Below, piece by piece: positions 13,588 through 20,306 of a stretch of DNA of 23,617 nucleotides (the first letter of the stretch is position 1; each line of letters starts with the position of its first letter). The notes under the pieces were generated by a model. The model did no database searches, was not told the origin of the DNA, and worked only from the letters and a program-made list of their open reading frames with translations. Source of the stretch: an uncultured Clostridia bacterium (GTDB lineage Bacteria; Bacillota; Clostridia; Christensenellales; Aristaeellaceae); contig CALGYL010000203.1 in the NCBI GenBank assembly GCA_937934775.1, forward strand, positions 1 to 23,617. Direction: 5' to 3'. Made by a program: the position numbers and the translations under genes.

Positions 13588-14295
13588 TCAGCGCTGCTTT
13601 TTCAGGTCGTCGGCGGCCCTGCGGGTGGCGGCGATCATTTCGTCGATCATGGCGACCGGGTCCGGCGCGTTCATGATGCCGGACGCCGCGCCCGCCGCCT
13701 CGGAACCCGCCATGATGAAGTCGTAGACCTGCAGGCCGCTTGTGATGCCCGCGGCCTGCTCCACCAGAATGGACGGGTCGATCTCTTTGATTACGCGGAT
13801 GGACTCCCGGACATACCCCATGTCGCTGACGCCGCCGGACGCGCCGCCGATCAGTTCCGTCGGCTCAGGATTGATGATGTCCGGGTGCAATTGCGCGATG
13901 GCCTTGGCCTCCTCGATGGTGTCCGCGCAGGCGAAGACGAGGAAGTCCAGCTCCCGAGCCCGGTCGATGGTCTTTTTGATGGCGGGCAGGGACATGGGTT
14001 TTTCGCAGTGGTTGACCACCACGCCCTGAGCGCCCGCCGCTTTCAGACCTTCGGGCAGGATGTCCGCCATGCCGCGTCCGGGCCGGAGCGTGTCCATGTA
14101 GGGCGCCAGAATAATCAAGTGCTTGGTGTTTTCGGCAATCCTTCGGATCTCCGTCGCGGGCCCGATGAAGAGCACGTCGATGTCGTACTTTTCGGCGGCC
14201 GCGTCGGCGGCCAGCGCGTAATGGAGCACGGTATCGCCATAGATGTAGTTTTTTGTGCCGATTTCAAAATACGGGGTTCGGATTTTCGGTTTCAT
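13588..14295 (-). CDS. Triosephosphate-isomerase-like sugar-phosphate isomerase
   Basis: This 235-residue protein resembles the short archaeal-type triosephosphate isomerases. It keeps the catalytic set: Lys15 in GTKNY, His96 in VVNHCEKP and Glu144 in NPEPTELIGG, plus the C-terminal phosphate-binding pattern AGSEAAGAASGIMNAPDP. Bacterial housekeeping TpiA is longer (about 250) and has different motifs, so this is more likely a specialised paralogue, like those acting on tetrulose or pentulose phosphates in polyol pathways (for example the EryH type in erythritol use). The ATG at 14295 follows AAAAGGGG. It lies between deoR and the short yjbQ gene on the same strand, so DeoR repression is expected. 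Substrate unknown. Confidence 0.85.
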   Translation of the reverse strand: MKPKIRTPYFEIGTKNYIYGDTVLHYALAADAAAEKYDIDVLFIGPATEIRRIAENTKHLIILAPYMDTLRPGRGMADILPEGLKAAGAQGVVVNHCEKPMSLPAIKKTIDRARELDFLVFACADTIEEAKAIAQLHPDIINPEPTELIGGASGGVSDMGYVRESIRVIKEIDPSILVEQAAGITSGLQVYDFIMAGSEAAGAASGIMNAPDPVAMIDEMIAATRRAADDLKKQR

Positions 14296-14319
14296 GAGAC
14301 GCCCCTTTTCTGTCAGCTT

Positions 14320-14343
14320 GGCGGGAGGCCCCGCCGGTTTTTT
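14320..14343 (+). terminator. Plus-strand intrinsic terminator facing against the deoR-TIM operon
   Basis: GGCGGG (14320-14325), loop AGGC, CCCGCC (14330-14335), GG, then TTTTTT (14338-14343). The T-run exists only for plus-strand transcription, while both flanking genes are on the minus strand; it overlaps the deoR stop codon. It would stop antisense transcription from the left. Confidence 0.6.
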
Positions 14344-15148
14344 AATCCTGCTCGGCGCCCGCGATGCTAACCGTGATGCCCGCCGCGAGGAAGCGGCTGT
14401 GGATGGCCTCCGGCGGCTGCGCGTTGGTCACGATTTCGTCGACCGACTCCGGCGAAGCATACGAGAAGAACGCGCCTTTTCCAAATTTGCTCGCGTCCGC
14501 CAGCACATAATGCCGGGAAGAACGGCTGAGGATGTTCGCGTTCAGGCTGGAAAGGCCCGTCTTGTTCGAGGAAAAGCCGGTCTCGAGCGTGATGCCCTCG
14601 CTACCCAGAAAGCACTTGTCAAAATGGAAAGGCTCCGCGTACCGCTCGGTGATCGGCCCAAAGAAATCCCGGCGGGCGCTGTGGTACTCGCCGCCCAGCA
14701 GGATGATCTTGCCCACGGAGGAATCGCCCAGCGCCTGAAGGTTCGCGATGGAGTTTGTCACGATGTTCAGGCCGGAGAAATCGCCCGAGCGCAGGCGGTC
14801 GCCCAGCGCGATCGCCATTTGCAATAGCGTCGTGCCGCAGTCAAGATACACCGTGTCCCGGTCCGCCACAAGGGAAGCGGCCAGCACGCCGATGCGTCTC
14901 TTTTCATTTTCAAACACCTTTTCGCGCTGCTCGAAGCGGTACCCGTCCGGCGTGCCCGCCAGCTGCGCGCCGCCGTAATTCCGGATGATCCGGCCGCTCT
15001 TTTCCAATTCCAGGAACATGCGGCGCACGGTTGCCTGAGAAACGCCCATCAACTGCACCGCTTCATCCGTCGTTATGTGACCTTCCAGGTTCAGCAGGCG
15101 CAGGAGGAGTTCTTCCCGGCTCACTTTTTTCCTGCTAACGGTCCTCAC
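14342..15148 (-). CDS. DeoR-family transcriptional repressor
   Basis: This 268-residue protein is a typical DeoR regulator. It has an N-terminal winged helix at about residues 10-65, with ITTDEAVQLMGVSQATVRRMFLELE cut here only by its turn and then GGAQL. The C-terminal sugar-phosphate sensor domain has VYLDCGTT, NIVTNS, LLGGEYH, the GSEGITLETGFSS segment and LADASKFGKGAF. Such repressors are released by a phosphorylated sugar from the pathway they control. The start is GTG at 15148, with AGAGGA close upstream; GTG at 15124 is an alternative. It is transcribed from its own promoter (15183-15211) divergently from the long yjbQ gene, and flanking repeats suggest it represses both directions. 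Confidence 0.94.
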   Translation of the reverse strand: MRTVSRKKVSREELLLRLLNLEGHITTDEAVQLMGVSQATVRRMFLELEKSGRIIRNYGGAQLAGTPDGYRFEQREKVFENEKRRIGVLAASLVADRDTVYLDCGTTLLQMAIALGDRLRSGDFSGLNIVTNSIANLQALGDSSVGKIILLGGEYHSARRDFFGPITERYAEPFHFDKCFLGSEGITLETGFSSNKTGLSSLNANILSRSSRHYVLADASKFGKGAFFSYASPESVDEIVTNAQPPEAIHSRFLAAGITVSIAGAEQD

Positions 15149-15160
15149 GTCCTCTTCCGC

Positions 15161-15238
15161 TCAAAATGATTGATCCTCTCATATTGTAGCAAGCAATACG
15201 GAAAATGTCAACACTTCAAATGATTGAAACGATCGAAA
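15161..15238. promoter_or_regulatory. Repeated operator-like element between deoR and the long yjbQ gene
   Basis: TCAAAATGATTGA (15161-15173) and TCAAATGATTGA (15216-15227) share AAATGATTGA and have inverted ends (TCAA/TTGA). The second copy runs into AACGATCGAAA (to 15238). One copy lies just after the inferred deoR start site, the other just outside its -35 box, as expected for a DeoR dimer or looping site. Confidence 0.55.
15183..15211 (-). promoter_or_regulatory. deoR promoter
   Basis: On the minus strand a perfect TTGACA (15211-15206), exactly 17 bases, then TACAAT (15188-15183). The inferred start is near 15176. Confidence 0.8.
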
Positions 15239-15273
15239 TTGCAGAAAATGTGAATATTTAGAGCAAAATGGGG

Positions 15274-15302
15274 TTGACAAGCGAGGAGGGACGCGATACA
15301 CT
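15274..15302 (+). promoter_or_regulatory. Promoter of the long yjbQ-SIS unit
   Basis: A perfect TTGACA (15274-15279), exactly 17 bases, TACACT (15297-15302). The inferred start near 15309 leaves about 29 bases before the ATG at 15338. It is divergent from the deoR promoter and may drive the long plus-strand run to the window end. Confidence 0.75.
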
Positions 15303-15337
15303 GAAAATGCGAATAACCGCCGGGGGAGGATCACAAA

Positions 15338-15958
15338 ATGGAATTCAAAGTCTGCCAAAAGGAATTGGAGCTACAGTCGCGGGGTTGGATTCCCACGTTT
15401 CACGACGTATCAAAGGAAGTGCGGGAAATCATCGCCGCGTCCGGGATTAAAAACGGCACCTGCTGTGTCGCATCCCACCATACAACCTGCAGCGTGATGG
15501 TGCAGGAGGCTTCCCACGATCTGGACAGTTTTGATCTGGAGTATCTGCAGCACGACCTTCTGGACATCATGCGCAAGCTGATTCCCGATTTTTCAGAAGA
15601 GCACCAGTACAGGCATCCGGGCCCGATCCACACCCGTTTCGGCCGTTATGTCAATGAACCCGGCGACTTCACCAGCATGAACACCGACGGACACCTGCGC
15701 AGCGTGTTCTTCGGCCGCAGCGAAACGCTGACCATCAAGGATGGCGAGCTGGACGGCGGAGAGTTCGCCCATGTGTACTTCATCGATTGGGACCACGTCC
15801 GCGCCCGCCGCAGGCAGCTCAACATCACCGTGATGGGCACGACGGAGGACGTCGGCGACCGGAAGTGGAACGACGGCGAGGTCATCAACACGCTTCGCAA
15901 ATACACAGAGGAAGAAACGGCGTACATGCCGCAGTTCGATCTGCAGCAAAAGCGGTAA
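15338..15958 (+). CDS. YjbQ/UPF0047-family protein, long paralogue with C-terminal extension
   Basis: This 206-residue protein has the same YjbQ core as the minus-strand gene at 13078: IPTFHDVS, SHHTTC (His47-His48), Glu57, MNTDGHLRS (Asp117, His119) and GRSETLTIKDGELDGGEF. It then carries an extra C-terminal stretch of about 40 residues (from about residue 167) that is acidic, then basic, and absent from the other copy. The usual YjbQ length is about 130-160 residues, so the extension is unusual. The ATG at 15338 follows GGGGGAGGA. It is the first gene after the divergent promoter, and the SIS gene follows after 22 bases. Function is unsettled for the family; metal binding by the His/Asp set is likely. 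Association with sugar-phosphate isomerases suggests a step in sugar breakdown. Confidence 0.88.
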   Translation: MEFKVCQKELELQSRGWIPTFHDVSKEVREIIAASGIKNGTCCVASHHTTCSVMVQEASHDLDSFDLEYLQHDLLDIMRKLIPDFSEEHQYRHPGPIHTRFGRYVNEPGDFTSMNTDGHLRSVFFGRSETLTIKDGELDGGEFAHVYFIDWDHVRARRRQLNITVMGTTEDVGDRKWNDGEVINTLRKYTEEETAYMPQFDLQQKR

Positions 15959-15980
15959 ACCCAAAGGAGGGCAAGAAGAC

Positions 15981-16583
15981 ATGTCAACGGGGGAGGACCT
16001 CTGGGCGGCTGGCCGCGGGGCGTATGAAATTGAGCGGGACGCGATCGGGCAGGCGCTCTCCGCCATCGATCCGTCCGTGTTTCTGAAGGCCGTCGAGGTG
16101 CTGGCCGCCGCGCCCCGGATTGCCGCCAGCGGCTGCGGCCATTCGGGCATCGCCTGCCGGCATTTCGCCCACCTGATGTGCTGCATCGAGCGGCCCGCCA
16201 GGTTTCTGTCTCCGTCGGAGGCGACGCACGGCGCAAGCGGCTTCATTCAGCCGGGCGACGCGGTGCTCCTGGCCTCCCGCGGGGGAAAGACGGCGGAGCT
16301 TCTGCCCATTCTGAACATCGCGAAAAAGAAGGGCGCGACGGTCATCGCGGTGACAGAAAACACCTGGTCGCCGCTGGCGGCGGGCGCGGACATCGTGTTG
16401 AAAATGTCGGTCACCCGCGAAACCGACCGGTTCAACAGCCAGGGAACCACCAGCTTCACCGTGCTCTCGGTCCTTTTCCACGCGCTGCAGGCCGCGTTGA
16501 TCGAAAAAACCGGCTACAAAAACGAGCAGTTCGCGCTGGTCCATCCGGGTGGCGCGGTCGGCGAGCGGCTGAGCGGCGGCTGA
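15981..16583 (+). CDS. SIS-domain sugar-phosphate isomerase, KpsF/GutQ-like without CBS domains
   Basis: This 200-residue protein is a single SIS domain. It has ASGCGHSG in the sugar-phosphate binding loop, LASRGGKTAELLPILNIAKK with the Ser/Thr and Glu expected of KpsF-type enzymes, and AVTENTWSPLAAGAD. It ends VHPGGAVGERL, matching the HPGG.LG..L segment of arabinose-5-phosphate isomerases whose His is catalytic. Those enzymes are about 320 residues with two CBS domains; here the protein stops right after the SIS part, so the CBS pair is missing. The upstream AAAGGAGGG is strong. It should isomerise a ketose phosphate to an aldose phosphate. The exact substrate is unknown, and a role in lipopolysaccharide Kdo synthesis is not supported by the neighbours. 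Confidence 0.87.
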   Translation: MSTGEDLWAAGRGAYEIERDAIGQALSAIDPSVFLKAVEVLAAAPRIAASGCGHSGIACRHFAHLMCCIERPARFLSPSEATHGASGFIQPGDAVLLASRGGKTAELLPILNIAKKKGATVIAVTENTWSPLAAGADIVLKMSVTRETDRFNSQGTTSFTVLSVLFHALQAALIEKTGYKNEQFALVHPGGAVGERLSGG

Positions 16584-16596
16584 GAATTTTTGGTTT

Positions 16597-16611
16597 GGGC
16601 CCGGAGGGCCC
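16597..16611 (+). other. Short GC hairpin after the SIS gene
   Basis: GGGCCC-GGA-GGGCCC can fold into a tight hairpin shortly after the SIS stop, with no following T-run. The next gene starts about 85 bases later with no clear promoter in between, so readthrough from the yjbQ-SIS unit into the importer genes is plausible and the hairpin may only reduce it. Confidence 0.35.
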
Positions 16612-16696
16612 GGAAACTTCGAACGAGATGTCTAATAGCTGAACGACCGACCGTGACCCCTGCGAACACAAGAACTCAATGCAAGGAGGTTCCACC

Positions 16697-18367
16697 ATGA
16701 AACACGCCCGCTCTCTTCGGATCCTCGCCCTGGCCCTGATGGTCGCCATGTTCCTCCCGGTGCTCACCGCGTTCGCGAGCTCCACAGAGGAGGAATACGT
16801 AATCCAGCTGATCGTCAGCTCCTCGCAGACCCATGCGCGCAGCGATGAAACCGAGATCGGCAAGGTCATCAAGGACAAGTTCAACATCGTGTTCGAGTTC
16901 CTGCCGGTGAATGACGACGCCGAAAAGCAGAGCCTGATGCTCGCCACCGGCGACTATCCCGAGATGCTGCGCCTGGAAGGCAACGACATGGTGCAGGACT
17001 ACATCAAGGCGGGCGCGCTGGTGTGCCTGGACGACTACATTGCGTCCAGCACCTATTTCAAGGAGCGTTTTGCCGAGCAGATCCCCTACTGGCGCTCCAG
17101 CAGCGAGGATGGCAAGATCTACACCTGGCAGCGGTACGTGCCGTCCGACCTGACCAACGCGCCGGAGATTCTGGACATCGGCGTCCGGAGCGACATGCTG
17201 GAGCAGCAGGGCTGGCCGAACCTCGTCTCGGAGGACGACTGGGTCAGCTTCCTCCAGAAGGCGATGACGGACAACCCGGAGACCAACGGGCAGAAGACCG
17301 TCGGCATGGTCCTTCCGCTGGCCGAGAGCTGGGGCCCGTCCCTTTTGACCGAGTTCTGCGAAAAGGGCGGCGAGACCAACGACCAGGGCACCAACGACGC
17401 GGTGCTTTGGAACCAGGTGGAGCAGAAGTGGGTTCCCATGTGGACCCTGCCCGCCGTCATTGACAGCTATCGTTTCTTTAACCGCCTCTACAAGGCCGGT
17501 ATCCTGGATCCGGACTGCTTTACCGACACCTATGATCAGGTGCAGGAAAAGATCAACAGCGGCCGCGCGCTGAGCGTCTGGTACTGCACGTGGATGTCGA
17601 CCGGCGCGAACGCCACCCTGGCCTCCGCCGGACACCCCGAGATGCAGTACATCAACATGCCCGTCCGCAGCAACGCGCAGGCGAAAGACGGCTTGAAGCG
17701 CGAGATCCGCGTGGAAACCACCCGCCCGTTTGACTCCTACGCCATCACCAAGAACTGCAAGCATCCCGACAGGCTCTTCGCGCTGCTGGATTGGGCGCTG
17801 TCCGACGAAGGCCAGATCCTTCTGCAGAGCGGCATCGAAGGCAAGCACTACACGATCGTCGACGGAAAGCGCACCCCCACCCAGGAGTACATAAACGGCA
17901 TTCTGAACGATGCGGAGTACTCGACAAAGGAAGGCTTTGATCTGGCTTCGTACTTCGGCGCCTGCAAGCAGGGCGACGCGCAGGGCATCGCCTACAACCT
18001 GACGGCGGCTCCGGCGTACTATGACGAAATCTTCCTCTCCGACCGCCAGAAGGAAGCCTACAAGAACCTTGGCTGGAGCAATTCGCTGGAATACTGGCTG
18101 AATACCGGCGAACTGGCCCCCAGCGGCCTGGCGCCCACCTGCGCGCTTGATCCCGACAGCGACGAGGGCAAGCTGAATGAAAAGTTCAAAGCCTGGGTCG
18201 CCGTGTCCGCCACCAAGCTGGTCACCGCGGACGACTTTGACGCCACCTGGCAGGAGCTCAACAAGGAGTACGAGGCGATGGGCGCGAGCGTCATCGTGGA
18301 CAAGTACAACGAGATTCTGGCCCAGAACCAGGAGCGCTACAACAAGTACGTCAGCGAGAAGCCGTAA
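16697..18367 (+). CDS. Extracellular solute-binding protein of an Lpl-type carbohydrate importer
   Basis: This 556-residue exported protein belongs to the large SBP_bac_1/LplA-like group that binds oligosaccharides or glycan fragments. It has a signal peptide (basic start, hydrophobic core, LTAFASST near residues 23-30) with no lipobox cysteine, so it seems not to be lipid-anchored. Family features include NDDAEKQSLMLATGDYPEM, LDDYI, GKIYTWQRY, an internal TRPFDSYAITKNCKHPDRLFAL cut here by domain variation, and ALSDEGQILLQSGIEGKHY. Length matches the LplA group. AAGGAGG precedes the ATG at 16697. Two permease genes follow, but no ATPase gene. A stable hairpin after its stop probably favours its expression over the permeases. 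Confidence 0.93.
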   Translation: MKHARSLRILALALMVAMFLPVLTAFASSTEEEYVIQLIVSSSQTHARSDETEIGKVIKDKFNIVFEFLPVNDDAEKQSLMLATGDYPEMLRLEGNDMVQDYIKAGALVCLDDYIASSTYFKERFAEQIPYWRSSSEDGKIYTWQRYVPSDLTNAPEILDIGVRSDMLEQQGWPNLVSEDDWVSFLQKAMTDNPETNGQKTVGMVLPLAESWGPSLLTEFCEKGGETNDQGTNDAVLWNQVEQKWVPMWTLPAVIDSYRFFNRLYKAGILDPDCFTDTYDQVQEKINSGRALSVWYCTWMSTGANATLASAGHPEMQYINMPVRSNAQAKDGLKREIRVETTRPFDSYAITKNCKHPDRLFALLDWALSDEGQILLQSGIEGKHYTIVDGKRTPTQEYINGILNDAEYSTKEGFDLASYFGACKQGDAQGIAYNLTAAPAYYDEIFLSDRQKEAYKNLGWSNSLEYWLNTGELAPSGLAPTCALDPDSDEGKLNEKFKAWVAVSATKLVTADDFDATWQELNKEYEAMGASVIVDKYNEILAQNQERYNKYVSEKP

Positions 18368-18396
18368 ATCCCCATAATAGAGTCCTTTCCATCCGT

Positions 18397-18430
18397 GCTC
18401 TCCTGCGCCGCGCAAGCGGCGCGGGGGAGC
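18397..18430 (+). terminator. Intercistronic hairpin with GCAA tetraloop after the binding protein
   Basis: Left arm 18397-18411 pairs with right arm 18416-18430 over 15 positions (two are G-U), closed by GCAA, a GNRA tetraloop. No long T-run follows. It lies between the binding-protein stop and the permease start and probably stabilises the upstream RNA end or attenuates transcription. Confidence 0.7.
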
Positions 18431-18452
18431 AGTCTTAAAGGAGGCCGCTGTG

Positions 18453-19391
18453 ATGACCAACGGTGTTCAGGGTACGAACCGGAACGACACGCTGCGCAGA
18501 ATGGGCCGTCAGAGGCAATTGTACCTGATGCTGTTGCCCGCGGTCGCGTCGGTGGCGGTATTCACATATGCGCCGCTTTTTGGCTGGTGGATGGCGTTCA
18601 GCGATTATCAGATCGGCAAATCCATCTTTGAGGCGCCGTGGGCCGGGCTGAAGTACTTCATCGAGTTCTTCACCGACGCGTCGGGCGCGGGCCACGTGAT
18701 CCTAAACACTGTGGTGATGAACGTATCCTCGCTGGTGCTGGGCCTTCTGGGCGCGCTGGCGTTTGCGGTCTTCCTGAAGGAAGTGCGCTGGAAGAAATTC
18801 CGCCGCTTTGTGCAGTCAGCCAGCTTTTTCCCCTACTTCATGTCCTGGGTCATCATCTACGCGGTGATCTACGCGCTGTTTTCCAACGACGGCGCGGTCA
18901 ACGCCTCGCTTCAATCGCTGGGCCTGATTGAGAAGCCCATCAACATCCTGGGCAATCCGGCGACGTCCTGGGGCTTGATCATCCTGGTCGACGTTTGGAA
19001 CATCCTGGGCTACAACAGCGTGATGTTTATCGCCGCGATCGCGGGCATTCCGGAGGAGCAGTACGAAGCCGCACGCATCGACGGCGCCACGCGCTTTCAT
19101 GAGATCTGGCATGTGACGCTGCCCAACCTCATCCCCACGCTGATTGTGCTTCTGATCCTGGGCTCCGGCTCGATCTTCAATTCGTATCTCGATCAGTTCT
19201 TCATCTTCACCAACACGCTGAACATTTCGACGATGGAAGTGTTCGACTACTACATCTACCGGTTCGGCCTCAAGCTGGGCAACTTCTCCTACGCCACAGC
19301 GGTGGGTGTGGTCAAGACGCTCGTAAGCCTGATCCTTCTGGTGGGCGTCAACTGGATCTCCAGAAAAGCCACCGAGCGTTCGCTGTTCTAA
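18453..19391 (+). CDS. ABC importer permease, LplB/MalF type
   Basis: This 312-residue membrane protein is the first of two binding-protein-dependent permeases. It has about six membrane segments and the EAA loop that contacts the ATPase: EEQYEAARIDGATRFHEIW, with the usual G at the fixed position. It is typical of LplB/YtcP-partner permeases for oligosaccharides. A GTG at 18450 directly precedes the ATG at 18453; AAAGGAGG upstream is better spaced for the ATG. The second permease follows after 28 bases with its own AAAGGAGG. Confidence 0.93.
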   Translation: MTNGVQGTNRNDTLRRMGRQRQLYLMLLPAVASVAVFTYAPLFGWWMAFSDYQIGKSIFEAPWAGLKYFIEFFTDASGAGHVILNTVVMNVSSLVLGLLGALAFAVFLKEVRWKKFRRFVQSASFFPYFMSWVIIYAVIYALFSNDGAVNASLQSLGLIEKPINILGNPATSWGLIILVDVWNILGYNSVMFIAAIAGIPEEQYEAARIDGATRFHEIWHVTLPNLIPTLIVLLILGSGSIFNSYLDQFFIFTNTLNISTMEVFDYYIYRFGLKLGNFSYATAVGVVKTLVSLILLVGVNWISRKATERSLF

Positions 19392-19419
19392 TCGTCCGGG
19401 AAAGGAGGTTTGCGTTTCG

Positions 19420-20286
19420 ATGAAAAGAAAACTTGGCGTGTTTGACCTGTTCAACGGCCTGATGATGCTTTTGATCACGATCACCATGATCTATCCGTTC
19501 TGGTATGTGCTGTGCTATTCGCTCAGCGACATGGGCATGACCGGGGGCAGCCAATTGCTCATATGGCCCCGCGGCTTCAGCCTGGACAGCTATCAGGTCG
19601 CCTTCAGCAATTCAACCATCCTGCGCGGGTTCTTCATCTCCGCCGCCCGCTCCGTCATCGGGCCGTTCCTGATGCTGGTCGTATCCGGCATGGCGGCGTA
19701 TGCCATCAGTAAAAATGAGCTGATCGGCGTGAAATGGATCCGGCGGTTTCTCTTCTTCAGCATGTATGTGTCCGCGGGACTCCTGCCCGGGTACATGCTC
19801 ATCCGCGCGTTGCACCTGACCGGCACCTTCTGGGTGTATGTGATCCCGGGCGTGGCCAACGTGTTCAACATCGTTTTGATCCGCGCCTACATCGAAACCC
19901 TGCCTGCCGGCCTTGAGGAATCCGCCATGATCGATGGCGCCAGCTATTTTACGGTGTTTTCTCGCATCGTGCTGCCGCTGTGCGTGCCGGTCATCGCCGC
20001 GGTGACCTTGTACGCGTGCGTCGGGCAGTGGAACAGCTACATCGACGCGCAGCTCTACAATTACCGCAATCCCGAGCTGTACCCCGTGCAGTATATCCTG
20101 TATAATTATATCGCGGTGAAGGCGCCGACCAAGGAAGCCTCGGCGGCCGCCCACGGCCTGATCACCACCGCGCACAGCCTGCGCATGAGCGTGACCGTCA
20201 TCACCACGCTCCCGATCCTGCTGGTCTACCCATTTTTGCAGAAGTACTTCGCTTCGGGCCTCCTGGTCGGGGCCATCAAAGCCTGA
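19420..20286 (+). CDS. ABC importer permease, LplC/MalG type
   Basis: This 288-residue membrane protein is the partner permease. It has about six membrane segments, a start typical of the carbohydrate permease group (FNGLMMLLITITMIYPFWYV), the EAA-loop equivalent LPAGLEESAMIDGASYFTVF, and VGQWNSYIDAQLY, characteristic of LplC/YtcP proteins. With the preceding permease it forms the channel. No cognate ATPase gene lies in the window, which is normal for this class, where a shared MsmK-like ATPase encoded elsewhere serves several importers. The oxidoreductase gene starts 20 bases after its stop. Confidence 0.94.
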   Translation: MKRKLGVFDLFNGLMMLLITITMIYPFWYVLCYSLSDMGMTGGSQLLIWPRGFSLDSYQVAFSNSTILRGFFISAARSVIGPFLMLVVSGMAAYAISKNELIGVKWIRRFLFFSMYVSAGLLPGYMLIRALHLTGTFWVYVIPGVANVFNIVLIRAYIETLPAGLEESAMIDGASYFTVFSRIVLPLCVPVIAAVTLYACVGQWNSYIDAQLYNYRNPELYPVQYILYNYIAVKAPTKEASAAAHGLITTAHSLRMSVTVITTLPILLVYPFLQKYFASGLLVGAIKA

Positions 20287-20306
20287 GGAAATTGTGAGGT
20301 TCGTTT

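Noticed and set aside
13588..14295. Housekeeping triosephosphate isomerase
   Set aside because: Short archaeal-type motifs and position in a DeoR-controlled sugar operon do not fit glycolytic tpiA; other glycolysis genes are absent.
16676..18460. 594-residue minus-strand frame opposite the solute-binding protein gene
   Set aside because: It covers a clear exported binding protein and has repetitive V/A/G/H/R composition with no motifs.
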